Assembly (NCBI RefSeq): GCF_009184865.1 | Contig: NZ_CP045096.1 | Coordinates: forward strand, 4,836,001 to 4,900,000 | DNA from: Streptomyces phaeolivaceus | Lineage (GTDB): Bacteria; Actinomycetota; Actinomycetes; Streptomycetales; Streptomycetaceae | Length of the DNA stretch: 64,000 nucleotides | Direction: 5' to 3' | Shown: piece by piece, positions 41,269 to 49,033 of the stretch | Position numbering within the stretch: the stretch's first letter is position 1 | Layout of the letters: each line of letters starts with the position of its first letter | Translations under genes and position numbers: made by a program | Notes under the pieces: model-generated | Seen by the model: the letters and a program-made list of their open reading frames with translations, nothing else | What the model was told of the DNA's origin: nothing | Databases searched by the model: none

Positions 41269-42120
41269 ATGGGGCAGGGGCACGGCTGGGAGGGAGCGGT
41301 CCTCAAACTGCTCCGCGGGAAGGACTTCGTCTTCACGGTGACCGGTGCGGAACAGGTCACCGAGCACTACCGCCGGATCCATCTCACCGACGGCGGCATG
41401 CTCGGGGTGACCGGGGTCCACCCGACGATGTGGGTACGGCTCTGGTTCGACGCCGCCGGCAAACCGCATCAGCGGGCGTACACCCTCGTCGACCCCGACC
41501 CGGCCGCGGGCGCGTTCAGCCTGGAGTTCGCCCTCCACGACGGCCACGCCAGCGACTGGGCCCGCGCCGCGCGGCCCGGCGACACCATCGAGGCCACGGT
41601 CCACGGCACCGCCTTCACCGACCCGGACCCGGCCCCCTCCCACATCCTCGCCATGGGCGACCCGGCCTACCTCCCCGCCATCAACTCCCTCCTCACCGCC
41701 CTCCCCTCGGCCCCGGCGACGATCTGGTTCGAGACATCGGCCGCACCGGAAGCCGAGGACGAGACCGAAGGCAAAACCACGGGCAAAACCACGCGCGGTA
41801 CCGCGAGCGACACCGGCGGCGACACCGGCGGCGCGACCGGTGGCGCGACCGGTGGCGACACCGGTGGCGAGACCGGTGGTCTCCCGCTCCGCCTCGACCC
41901 GGCCCGTCACGACTTCCGCCCGGTGCCCCGGGAGAACGCCGGCGCGCGCCTGCTCAGCCAGGTGAAGACCGATGTCCCCGCCCTCCTCGCGGACACGCCC
42001 GACCCTTACGTCTGGATCGCCTGCGACACCGCGACGACCCGCTCCCTGACGGCGTACTTCCGCAAGGAACTGGGCCTGCCGAAGCAGCGCATGCACGCGC
42101 TGGGCTACTGGCGCCCATGA
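41269..42120 (+). CDS. Siderophore-interacting protein (SIP), FAD-dependent ferric-siderophore reductase
   Basis: 283 residues from ATG 41269 (GAAGGGTG upstream; GTG 41236 is an alternative). FAD_binding_9 half: GVHPTMWVRLWFDAAGKPHQRAYTLVD, FALHDGHASDWARAARPGDTI; SIP C-terminal half: ILAMGDPAYLPAINSLL, DPYVWIACDTATTRSLTAYFRKELG and MHALGYWRP. It reduces ferric siderophores to free iron. Residues about 165-205 are a Thr/Gly repeat insert (TGGDTGGATGG units) between the lobes. Iron-box controlled. Confidence 0.92.
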   Translation: MGQGHGWEGAVLKLLRGKDFVFTVTGAEQVTEHYRRIHLTDGGMLGVTGVHPTMWVRLWFDAAGKPHQRAYTLVDPDPAAGAFSLEFALHDGHASDWARAARPGDTIEATVHGTAFTDPDPAPSHILAMGDPAYLPAINSLLTALPSAPATIWFETSAAPEAEDETEGKTTGKTTRGTASDTGGDTGGATGGATGGDTGGETGGLPLRLDPARHDFRPVPRENAGARLLSQVKTDVPALLADTPDPYVWIACDTATTRSLTAYFRKELGLPKQRMHALGYWRP

Positions 42121-42214
42121 CCACCCGCGCCGCCGCACGGCCCGCCCCCGGCGCATCGGCCGGGTCGGCCGGGGCCGGGCTGCGCAGAGCCGCCCGGCGC
42201 GCGATCATCGGGGC

Positions 42215-42808
42215 ATGAACGTCACCCTTCACCTCGCCCAGGACCCCGAGGCGGACGAGCTTCTCGGGCGCAGTCCGCTCGCCGCGCTGGTCGGCATGCT
42301 GCTGGACCAGCAAGTGCCGATGGAGTGGGCGTTCAAGGGCCCCTGGACCCTCGCCCAGCGGCTCGGCGCGGACGACCTCGACGCCCACGAGATCGCGGCG
42401 AAGGACCCGGAGTCCTTCGCCGCGCTGCTCTCCGACAAGCCGGCGGTGCACCGTTACCCGGGCTCCATGGCGAAGCGGATCCAGCAGCTGTGCCAGTACC
42501 TCGTGGACCACTACGACGGTGACGCGAGCGCGGTCTGGCAGGACGCGGCGACCGGCGCGGAACTCCTCTCCCGCCTCGAAGCCCTCCCCGGCTTCGGCCA
42601 CCAGAAGGCCCAGATCTTCCTGGCCCTCCTCGGCAAGCAGCTCGGCGTCCACCCCACCGGCTGGCGCGAGGCCGCCGGCTCCTACGGGGACGCCGACTCC
42701 TTCCGCTCCGTGGCCGACATCAAGGGCCCCGACTCCCTGGCCAAGGTCCGCGCCCACAAACAGGAGATGAAGGCAGCCGCCAAGGCGGCGAAGGCCTCCG
42801 GCAAGTAA
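42215..42808 (+). CDS. HhH-GPD-type base-excision DNA repair protein
   Basis: 197 residues. LGRSPLAALVGMLLDQQVPMEWAFKGPWTLAQRLG is the helical start; the helix-hairpin-helix is LEALPGFGHQKAQIFLALLGKQLG. A short stand-alone member of the actinobacterial HhH-GPD group; a presumed DNA glycosylase or lyase with unknown lesion. The catalytic Asp of classical enzymes is not obvious. The Lys/Ala-rich tail AAAKAAKASGK could bind DNA. Confidence 0.88.
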   Translation: MNVTLHLAQDPEADELLGRSPLAALVGMLLDQQVPMEWAFKGPWTLAQRLGADDLDAHEIAAKDPESFAALLSDKPAVHRYPGSMAKRIQQLCQYLVDHYDGDASAVWQDAATGAELLSRLEALPGFGHQKAQIFLALLGKQLGVHPTGWREAAGSYGDADSFRSVADIKGPDSLAKVRAHKQEMKAAAKAAKASGK

Positions 42809-42920
42809 CCACCGCCCCGGCCTCTCCCTCTTCTCCCCGGCCCACGCCTACGCCTACGCCGAGCGAGCGGATCCCCACCCCACCCGGTGCACACCCCCAC
42901 CCCACGGGAAACCATCCCCC

Positions 42921-43328
42921 GTGCACCCCGCCCCCCGCCCCGCCGTCGCCACGGAGTCCCTCCGTGCCCGAGCGCGGCGGACAGCCCGGCGCGGAGCCTG
43001 GCTGAGGGTGCTCACCCTGACCGTCGCCCTCCTCGCCCTGCTCGCCCCCCTCACCCACACCACCACGCACGGCGCCCACGCCCTCCCGCCCGCGCTCTCC
43101 GGCGAACCCCCGACCGCCGAGTACGACCTGCTGGAGACGGCCCCGCGCCCCCCGACCCGCCACACCCCGCGCCCGGCCGCGCCACCCCGCCCTACCGTCG
43201 CCGCGTCCCCCCACACCCCACCGGCGCCCTCGCACCGGCGCCACCGCCTCCGCGCCGCGCCCCGCCCGAGGCCGTCGCACCCGCCGTACGCCCTGCACGC
43301 CCTGCGCTCCGTGGTCCTGCGCTGCTGA
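42921..43328 (+). CDS. Small protein with one N-terminal membrane/signal segment
   Basis: 135 residues from GTG 42921. Arg-rich start, hydrophobic LRVLTLTVALLALLAPLTH, then a Pro/Arg-rich tail with no recognised domain. The frame is credible because the hydrophobic segment is clean, but no strong ribosome-binding site precedes it. Could be secreted or a single-span membrane protein. Confidence 0.4.
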   Translation: MHPAPRPAVATESLRARARRTARRGAWLRVLTLTVALLALLAPLTHTTTHGAHALPPALSGEPPTAEYDLLETAPRPPTRHTPRPAAPPRPTVAASPHTPPAPSHRRHRLRAAPRPRPSHPPYALHALRSVVLRC

Positions 43329-43411
43329 GCGAGCCCCGGCTCCCTCCCCTCCCCAGCACCGCAGAACCACCATCCACAGCCCGCACGTGACAGGACAGGA
43401 CGGACACCTCC

Positions 43412-43567
43412 ATGCCCGCAGACCCCTATACGGTCCTGCGCGCACTCCTCCACGCGGAGGCCCTGCGCAGCACCCCCAAGCCGACCCCCGAACGGACGGC
43501 CCCCGAAGACCACCGCACCCCGCCGACCACGGACGAACACCCCCCGAGGCGCCCGGACCGCAACTGA
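43412..43567 (+). CDS. Small hypothetical protein (51 residues)
   Basis: ATG 43412 to TGA 43567. Starts MPADPYTVLRALLHAEALRS, an amphipathic helix, followed by a Pro-rich polar tail. GGACGG lies about 10 bases upstream. The folded-looking start and codon bias favour a real gene; function not recognised. A 12-bp-stem hairpin follows at 43624. Confidence 0.45.
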   Translation: MPADPYTVLRALLHAEALRSTPKPTPERTAPEDHRTPPTTDEHPPRRPDRN

Positions 43568-43623
43568 CCCCCCTCCCCCCACCACCGGAAGCCCGAAGCC
43601 CGAAGCCCGACGACGAACGCCCT

Positions 43624-43659
43624 GGAACGCCCTGGAGCCCACCGGCCCCAGGGCGTTCC
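43624..43659. terminator. Hairpin between convergent small genes
   Basis: GGAACGCCCTGG (43624-43635) pairs perfectly with CCAGGGCGTTCC (43648-43659). It separates 43412-43567 (plus) from the stop of 43661-43981 (minus), so it can serve both directions. Confidence 0.65.
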
Positions 43660-43660
43660 C

Positions 43661-43981
43661 CTACCGCCCCCTCCTACCGCCTACCACCCCCGCCTCCCGC
43701 GCCCGCCCCTCCGGCGCCACCCCGTACTCCACCGGCCCCATCAACGACTCGGGCGCCCGAAGCCGCGTCGCGGCCACCGGTGTCGGCGCGCCCTTCTCGC
43801 TCAGCACCGACACCAGACCCAGCGCGCCACCCCCAGCGTCGGCGCCACCCTCCGGCCTGTCGGCGGCCACCACGGCCGGGGTGATCCTGCGGGCGGCGTA
43901 CCCGGAGGCGATCTCCAACGCCTCCCGGGGCAGGGCCCCGGTCGCGGACGCGGAGGTCGACGCGGGCCGGGTGTCACTCAT
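43661..43981 (-). CDS. Hypothetical protein (106 residues)
   Basis: ATG 43981 preceded by GAGGTGAGTGACG. The N-terminal half (REALEIASGYAARRITPAVVAAD) looks helical; the rest is polar with Arg/Gly. No family recognised. Divergent from the ParB-like gene across 208 bases without other genes. Confidence 0.45.
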   Translation of the reverse strand: MSDTRPASTSASATGALPREALEIASGYAARRITPAVVAADRPEGGADAGGGALGLVSVLSEKGAPTPVAATRLRAPESLMGPVEYGVAPEGRAREAGVVGGRRGR

Positions 43982-44189
43982 CGTCACTCACCTCGGTCGG
44001 GGCGGATTCCTCATGGCCGACTCCTCGCGGCGGACTCCGCGCGCCCCCGAAACGCCCCCACCGAGCACCCATGACCGCCACGGGACCCTCACAGAATTAC
44101 CGATTTAACCCGTTTGGTGGCACCTTTTCCAGGGTCGCACTCCGTCGCCATGGCTGCGCCCGGAACGTCTTGGCCGGTAGGCTTTCCGT

Positions 44190-44486
44190 GTGATCTTCAA
44201 GCGCATCGGAAACGGCCGGCCGTACCCCGACCACGGCCGGGAAAGCACCCGGCAGTGGGCGGACGTCGCGCCGCGCCCGGTCCGCCTCGATCAGCTCGTG
44301 ACGACCAAGGGGCAGCTGGACCTGGAGACCCTCCTCGCCGAGGACTCCACCTTCTACGGCGACCTCTTCGCGCACGTGGTGAAGTGGCAGGGCGATCTGT
44401 ACCTGGAGGACGGCCTCCACCGCGCGGTCCGCGCGGCCCTCCAGCAGCGCCAGGTGCTGCACGCGCGCGTCCTCGAACTGGACTAG
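44190..44486 (+). CDS. Small ParB-fold-like protein
   Basis: 98 residues from GTG 44190. The stretch RPVRLDQLVTTKGQLDLETLL followed by VVKWQGDLYLEDGLHRAVRAALQQ resembles the ParB/sulfiredoxin fold, in which a DGxHR box binds nucleotide; here it is EDGLHRA. It has been conserved beside the LytR_C gene in Streptomyces as far as I recall. Start seems nearly leaderless (TAGGCT ends 6 bases upstream). Biological role unknown. Confidence 0.6.
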   Translation: MIFKRIGNGRPYPDHGRESTRQWADVAPRPVRLDQLVTTKGQLDLETLLAEDSTFYGDLFAHVVKWQGDLYLEDGLHRAVRAALQQRQVLHARVLELD

Positions 44487-44633
44487 CCCTCGGGCGGCGG
44501 GCGCCGGGACAGCCGCCGCGGGCGGCCTTCACCCACACACCGGCGGTCGCCGGTTGGCCCTTTCGGGTTGGACCGCAGCGCGGTGAATGATCATCTAGTA
44601 GGCATCGCCGTCCAACGGCACTACGCTGCGCCC

Positions 44634-45290
44634 ATGAGCATGCTGACTCCTCCTGGCATGGGCGGCCAGTACCGGATCACGGGGGACAAGTACCCGAGGC
44701 TGCGTCGGCCCAAGAGGCGTCGCAGGCTCGTCCTCACGATCGTCGCGTCCGTGACCGCGCTGGGCCTCGTCGGCTGGGGGACCCTGCAGCTCATCGACGT
44801 CTTCACCGGCGACGAGGACCAGGCCGCCGCGGCGGGCCCCAAGGCCGACTGCGCGACCCGGGTGACCTCGTCCCCGTCCCCGAAGGCGAGCGGATCAGCC
44901 GCGAAGGACTTGCCGGCACCCGGCAGGATCACCGTCAACGTCCTCAACGCCACGCCCCGCGCGGGCCTCGCCAAGGACACCGCCGACGAGCTGAAGCAGC
45001 GCGGCTTCCGCATCGGGAACGTGGGCAACGCGACCGAGGAGTACGACAAGAAGGTCAAGGGCACCGCGATGCTGCTCGGCGCGAAGGCCGCCGAGGACAC
45101 GGCCCTGGCCGTCCTCAACACCCAGCTCACCGGCGCGCAGTCGAAGACCGACGGCCGGAAGAAGGCCACCGAGGTCGACCTCGTCATCGGTACCGGCTTC
45201 AAGGCCCTCAGCACGCGGAAGGACGCCGACAAGGCACTGGCCGCCCTGACCAGCCCCGAGCCGACGCCCACCGCGTCGAAGACCTGCTGA
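44634..45290 (+). CDS. LytR C-terminal-domain membrane protein
   Basis: 218 residues from ATG 44634. Basic cytosolic lead (YPRLRRPKRRRRL), one membrane span (VLTIVASVTALGLVGWGTLQLI), then an extracellular LytR_C domain: RITVNVLNATPRAGLAKDTADELKQRGFRIG, LGAKAAEDTALAVLNTQL, TEVDLVIGTGFKAL. Lacks the LCP catalytic domain, so probably a cell-wall accessory or regulator. Followed by convergent upp. Confidence 0.88.
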   Translation: MSMLTPPGMGGQYRITGDKYPRLRRPKRRRRLVLTIVASVTALGLVGWGTLQLIDVFTGDEDQAAAAGPKADCATRVTSSPSPKASGSAAKDLPAPGRITVNVLNATPRAGLAKDTADELKQRGFRIGNVGNATEEYDKKVKGTAMLLGAKAAEDTALAVLNTQLTGAQSKTDGRKKATEVDLVIGTGFKALSTRKDADKALAALTSPEPTPTASKTC

Positions 45291-45314
45291 ACCTCTGCCG
45301 AACCCCCTCGCGGG

Positions 45315-45950
45315 CTACTCGGCGGCGCCGTACAGCCGGTCGCCCGCGTCACCCAGGCCCGGCACGATGTAGCCGTGCTCGTTCAGGCGCTCGTCCACGG
45401 CGGCGGTCACGACCGTCACCGGGGCGCCCGCCAGCTCGCGCTCCATGACCTCGACGCCCTCGGGGGCGGCGAGGAGCACCACGGCGGTCACGTCGTCGGC
45501 GCCACGCGCGATCAGCTCACGGATCGCGGCGACGAGGGTGCCGCCGGTCGCGAGCATCGGGTCGAGGACGTACACCTGACGCCCGGAGAGGTCCTCGGGC
45601 ATGCGCGTGGCGTACGTGGAGGCCTCCAGCGTCTCCTCGTTGCGGATCATGCCCAGGAAGCCCACCTCGGCGGTCGGCAGCAGCCGGACCATGCCGTCGA
45701 GCATGCCGAGGCCGGCCCGGAGGATCGGCACGACGAGGGGGCGCGGGTGGGAGAGCTTGACGCCCGTGGTCGTGGCGACCGGCGTCGTGATGTCGACCAG
45801 CTCCGTGCGCACGTCCCGCGTGGCCTCGTAGGCGAGCAGGGTGACCAGTTCGTCGGCGAGGCGGCGGAAGGTCGGGGAGTCCGTGCGCCGGTCGCGCAGC
45901 GTGGTGAGCTTGTGAGCGACCAGGGGGTGGTCGACGACATGGAGACGCAT
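45315..45950 (-). CDS. upp: Uracil phosphoribosyltransferase
   Basis: 211 residues, converts uracil and PRPP to [23 protein letters not shown] start, [15 protein letters not shown], and the PRPP loop [14 protein letters not shown] are all typical; the C-terminal [16 protein letters not shown] binds uracil. ATG 45950 has no Shine-Dalgarno; TACTGT on the minus strand ends 7 bases upstream, which would yield a leaderless message. Confidence 0.97.
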   Translation of the reverse strand: MRLHVVDHPLVAHKLTTLRDRRTDSPTFRRLADELVTLLAYEATRDVRTELVDITTPVATTTGVKLSHPRPLVVPILRAGLGMLDGMVRLLPTAEVGFLGMIRNEETLEASTYATRMPEDLSGRQVYVLDPMLATGGTLVAAIRELIARGADDVTAVVLLAAPEGVEVMERELAGAPVTVVTAAVDERLNEHGYIVPGLGDAGDRLYGAAE

Positions 45951-46110
45951 GTCCACAACAGTAACCGGGGCCACGGAGACGACCACCACGAGTGCCCCGC
46001 CCCACGCCCACCGGCCACCCGCCCCCGCCCGGCCACTCGCCCCGCCCCGCCCTCCCGATGGCATCAAACCCCCCGCCGGAGGGAAAGTGGGATGAACGGA
46101 CGGACCGTCG

Positions 46111-46150
46111 ACGGAACAAGACGGAACGAGACGGAACGAGACGGAACGAC
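46111..46150. repeat. Four 10-bp direct repeats in the upp upstream region
   Basis: ACGGAACAAG, ACGGAACGAG, ACGGAACGAG and ACGGAACGAC in perfect 10-bp phase, i.e. one DNA helical turn each. They lie in the divergent gap 45951-46285, which has no other features I can support. Confidence 0.85.
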
Positions 46151-46285
46151 CCGACACCCGGCCGTGAGCCCGCGTCGAGCGGCGGCGCACCCGGGGCTGA
46201 CAGCGGGGTCGCATGGGCGGGGCGCGGCAGGGAGCCGACGGCGGGGCGGGGCCCGCCGGTGACGGGGCGGCAGGGAGTCGAAGAG

Positions 46286-46471
46286 GTGGTGGGCGTGGGC
46301 GACGAGACGCAGGGAACCGGACGGGAGAACGAGGCCGCTCGACGGCGGCGGCGGGCGCAGTTCCTGCGGGAGTTGACGGAGGCGCGGGAGCTGCGCGACC
46401 GGGTCCAGCCGCGCCGCGCCAAGGCCGCACGCCTCCGCCACGCCATGCGCATGCGCACCTTCCGCTGGTGA
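46286..46471 (+). CDS. Small basic conserved protein (61 residues)
   Basis: GTG 46286 preceded by AGGGAG. Arg-rich helix: [43 protein letters not shown]. Such short basic proteins occur in this position in Streptomyces to my memory; nucleic-acid or ribosome binding is plausible by charge only. GTG 46289 and 46295 are alternative starts. Confidence 0.6.
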   Translation: MVGVGDETQGTGRENEAARRRRRAQFLRELTEARELRDRVQPRRAKAARLRHAMRMRTFRW

Positions 46472-46778
46472 CCCGGGCGCACCGAACCCCGCCGCCCGAT
46501 GCCTCCCCCTCCCCTCCCCTCTCTCCGCTCCGCTCCCCTCCCCTGCTCCTCAACCCGCCCTTCCCCGCACCCCCGATGGGGCCCGTGTGACGTGTTCGCG
46601 GGGTATGTGTGGAGCGTTCACGGGGTGGTCGTGCATATGCGGCCAGGAACTCCGCGTACGATCCGCTGGTGGCGGCAACAGGTGCGCAGGTGAACAGCGG
46701 ACCCACCGGCGATCAAAAGAGCCGGACACAGGGAGCCGAAGACGTCCCCTGGGCGCTCTGTTTCTGCCACGATTCCGA

Positions 46779-46814
46779 GTGGGTGGGGCTCGGACCGCAA
46801 GCCTCCCCACCCAC
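46779..46814 (+). promoter_or_regulatory. Leader hairpin upstream of the TadA-associated gene
   Basis: GTGGGTGGGG (46779-46788) pairs perfectly with CCCCACCCAC (46805-46814), 57 bases before the GTG 46871. No U-run follows, so it is more likely a leader structure or attenuator than a terminator. The rest of the 399-base gap 46472-46870 shows only a plausible promoter region and no gene. Confidence 0.45.
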
Positions 46815-46870
46815 AGCCTCCGCCGGGGGGACCCCCAACCGGCACACCTATGACCAGTGGGAGAGTCACG

Positions 46871-47398
46871 GTGTACTTCGCCGCACTGCTCGCGCGCACC
46901 GAAGACGGGTGGGAAGCGAGCGACACAGAGCTCGACGATGTGGAAACCCTGTCGGATCTGGCCGACCTGGCCCGTGAAGCCTCGCCCGGCGACGACACGG
47001 TGCTGGTGCTCATCGAGCAGGAGGACGCCTGGTTCGGCGTCGTCCGCATCGATGGCGAGGACGACCCTCGTATCTACGTGTCGGACGCCGCCGCCGCTGC
47101 CCGCAGCAGCTACGGCGAGATCCTGCTCACCGACGAACTGCTCGGAAGGGAGCCCGGCGACGACGACCCCGACCTGGACGCCCTCGACCTCGACGGCACC
47201 GAGGACGGTGAGTCCGACTCCGACGACGATGACGACACGTCCGCCGAGGCCGTGCCGCACAGCCCGGTCGGCGACACCGAGATCCTCGACGACCTGGGGG
47301 TGGGTGAGAAGGAGCTGCGCGCCCTCGACGCCGACGACGCCCTCAGCTCGATCGCCGAGGCCCTCGGGGCGTCGGAGGTCCTGGAGACGGTCCGCTGA
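46871..47398 (+). CDS. tRNA adenosine deaminase-associated protein
   Basis: 175 residues from GTG 46871 (GGGAGAG 7 bases upstream; ATG 46850 lacks one). VYFAALLARTEDGWEASDTELDD, DDTVLVLIEQEDAWFGVVRIDG and EILLTDELLG form the core of the actinobacterial protein usually encoded next to tadA; the middle is very acidic (DGESDSDDDDDTS). Function unproven; conserved linkage suggests work with TadA. A nonameric repeat array separates it from tadA. Confidence 0.85.
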   Translation: MYFAALLARTEDGWEASDTELDDVETLSDLADLAREASPGDDTVLVLIEQEDAWFGVVRIDGEDDPRIYVSDAAAAARSSYGEILLTDELLGREPGDDDPDLDALDLDGTEDGESDSDDDDDTSAEAVPHSPVGDTEILDDLGVGEKELRALDADDALSSIAEALGASEVLETVR

Positions 47399-47524
47399 GT
47401 CCGTCCAGTCCGTCCAGTCCGTCCAGTCCGTCCAGTCCGTCCAGTCCGCTGAGTCCGTCCGGTCCGTTCGGTCCGTTCGGTCCGTCCAGGCCGTTCGGTC
47501 CGTCCAGGCCGTTCGGTCCGTCGG
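47399..47524. repeat. Array of 14 nonamer repeats between the TadA-associated gene and tadA
   Basis: Units of the type GTCCGTCCA, the first five perfect, later ones variant (GTCCGTTCG, GGCCGTTCG), run without gap from the stop codon at 47396-47398 to 47524. Period nine keeps frames open but the encoded tripeptide repeats are not likely expressed. Confidence 0.93.
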
Positions 47525-47537
47525 GTGGGTTGCGCCG

Positions 47538-48083
47538 GTGACCGGCGCGAGCGGCGCGGCCGACGAGGCGGCACCGGGCGGACCCGACCCCGGACCCGTA
47601 CGCGATCCCGGTCCCGTCCCCGATCCCGTGCGCGCCCCCTGGCGGGGCGCGATGCAGCTCGCCCTGGCCGAGGCCGGGCGGGCCGCCGAGGGCGGGGACG
47701 TCCCGGTCGGTGCGGTCGTCCTGTCCCCGGACGGCACGACCGTACTGGCCACCGGGCACAACGAGCGCGAGGCGACCGGCGACCCGACCGCGCACGCGGA
47801 GGTGCTCGCCGTCCGCCGCGCCGCCGCCGTGCTCGGCGCCTGGCGACTGACCGGCTGCACCCTGGTCGTCACCCTCGAACCCTGCACGATGTGCGCGGGC
47901 GCACTCGTGCAGTCCCGGGTCGACCGGGTCGTCTACGGCGCGCGCGACGAGAAGGCCGGCGCCACCGGCTCCCTCTGGGACGTCGTACGCGACCGGCGCC
48001 TCAACCACCGTCCCGAGGTCGTCGGGGGCGTCCTCGCCGACGACTGCGCCCGGCTTCTCACCGAGTTCTTCCGCACCCGCTGA
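47538..48083 (+). CDS. tadA: tRNA-specific adenosine-34 deaminase
   Basis: 181 residues from GTG 47538; ATG 47652 is a shorter alternative that keeps the full domain. Zinc deaminase motifs are TAHAEVLAVRRAA and LVVTLEPCTMCAGALVQSRVDRVVYGARDEKAGA, and LNHRPEVVGGVLADDCARLLTEFF closes the fold. It converts A34 to inosine in tRNA-Arg(ACG). The first 35 residues are Pro/Asp-rich and may be an artefact of start choice. Confidence 0.95.
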   Translation: MTGASGAADEAAPGGPDPGPVRDPGPVPDPVRAPWRGAMQLALAEAGRAAEGGDVPVGAVVLSPDGTTVLATGHNEREATGDPTAHAEVLAVRRAAAVLGAWRLTGCTLVVTLEPCTMCAGALVQSRVDRVVYGARDEKAGATGSLWDVVRDRRLNHRPEVVGGVLADDCARLLTEFFRTR

Positions 48084-48138
48084 GGACCCGGCGATACCGA
48101 TTTCAAAGCACGCCCCACCTTGTTGTAAGGTCTCTCTC

Positions 48139-48223
48139 GGTAGCGTGTCCGAGCGGCCGAAGGAGCTCGCCTCGAAAGCGAGTGTGGCGCAAGTCACCGA
48201 GGGTTCAAATCCCTCCGCTACCG
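48139..48223 (+). tRNA. tRNA-Ser (anticodon CGA)
   Basis: An 85-nt type II tRNA: acceptor GGTAGCG/CGCTACC, anticodon stem CTCGC/GCGAG with loop CTCGAAA (anticodon CGA), long variable arm, T-arm GGGTTCAAATCCC, no encoded CCA. It reads UCG. TAAGGT at 48126-48131 is a candidate -10. Confidence 0.95.
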
Positions 48224-48228
48224 CTGAA

Positions 48229-48258
48229 GAAGGGCCCCGTCGTCAGGCGGGGCCCTTC
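48229..48258 (+). terminator. Hairpin terminator of tRNA-Ser(CGA)
   Basis: GAAGGGCCCCG (48229-48239) pairs with CGGGGCCCTTC (48248-48258), beginning 5 bases after the tRNA. Confidence 0.8.
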
Positions 48259-48383
48259 CTGCGTCTTCCGGTGCGTTCTCCGGGCTCCGCCGCCTCTCCT
48301 GCGAACGCATGATCGGGTTACACTCGCCGCCGACCAAGAGGACCCAACGGGCCCACGGGGCGCAAGAGGCGGGGGAGGCCGCG

Positions 48384-48560
48384 GTGGCGGTACAGGGGAA
48401 GAAGATCGCACTGTACGTGCTCGTGGTCTTCGTGGCCTACGTGATCATCACAGACCCGGAGAACGCCGCCGACTACGTCCAGATAGGGTTCGAGGGCATC
48501 TCCAACGCCGCCCAGGCCATCGGCGACTTCTTCACATGGCTCGCCGACGGGGCGCAGTAG
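48384..48560 (+). CDS. Small single-span membrane protein (58 residues)
   Basis: GTG 48384 preceded by GGGGGAGG. VQGKKIALYVLVVFVAYVIITDPENAAD gives one membrane span followed by an amphipathic tail (YVQIGFEGISNAAQAIGDFFTWLADG). Family not recognised by name, but a clean short gene with good ribosome-binding site. It lies between tRNA-Ser and the Dabb gene. Confidence 0.7.
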   Translation: MAVQGKKIALYVLVVFVAYVIITDPENAADYVQIGFEGISNAAQAIGDFFTWLADGAQ

Positions 48561-48601
48561 CCCCCGCACCCAGCACCTCGTACGACCACTCCGGAGCGCC
48601 C

Positions 48602-48895
48602 ATGATCCGCCACCTGGTCCTCTTCAAGCTCAACGAGGGTGTCGAGCGCGACGACCCGCGGGTCGTGAAGGGCGTGGACGCCTTCCGCGCGCTCGACGGG
48701 ACGATCGGCGAGATCCGCTTCTGGGAACTGGGCTGGAACCTCAGCGACCGCCCCATCGCCCACGACTTCGCGATCAACTCCGCGTTCGACGACGCGGACG
48801 CGCTGCGTACGTACGTCGAGCACCCGGACCACCAGGCCGGCGTCGCGCTGTGGCGGGAGTTCGCCACCTGGGTCATCGCCGACTACGAGTTCTGA
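48602..48895 (+). CDS. Dabb-family (stress-responsive alpha/beta barrel) protein
   Basis: 97 residues: MIRHLVLFKLNEGVERDDPR, IRFWELGWNLSDRPIAHDFAINSAFDD, YVEHPDHQAGVALWREF. Dimeric ferredoxin-like Dabb fold; enzymatic role unproven. Followed by a very strong intrinsic terminator. Confidence 0.92.
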   Translation: MIRHLVLFKLNEGVERDDPRVVKGVDAFRALDGTIGEIRFWELGWNLSDRPIAHDFAINSAFDDADALRTYVEHPDHQAGVALWREFATWVIADYEF

Positions 48896-48922
48896 GCCAC
48901 GGCCCTCGCTTTCCGCTCTTTC

Positions 48923-48955
48923 CGCCCCGCACTCCCGGAGTGCGGGGCGTTTTTT
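48923..48955 (+). terminator. Intrinsic terminator after the Dabb gene
   Basis: CGCCCCGCACTCC (48923-48935) and GGAGTGCGGGGCG (48937-48949) are perfect complements, followed by six T (48950-48955). The clearest rho-independent terminator in the window. Confidence 0.93.
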
Positions 48956-49033
48956 CTCAACACGGCTGTATGCGGTGCTTGATCACAGTGCACATGTCTT
49001 GTGATGCTATGACCGCTTTTGACGGTTGAGTTG

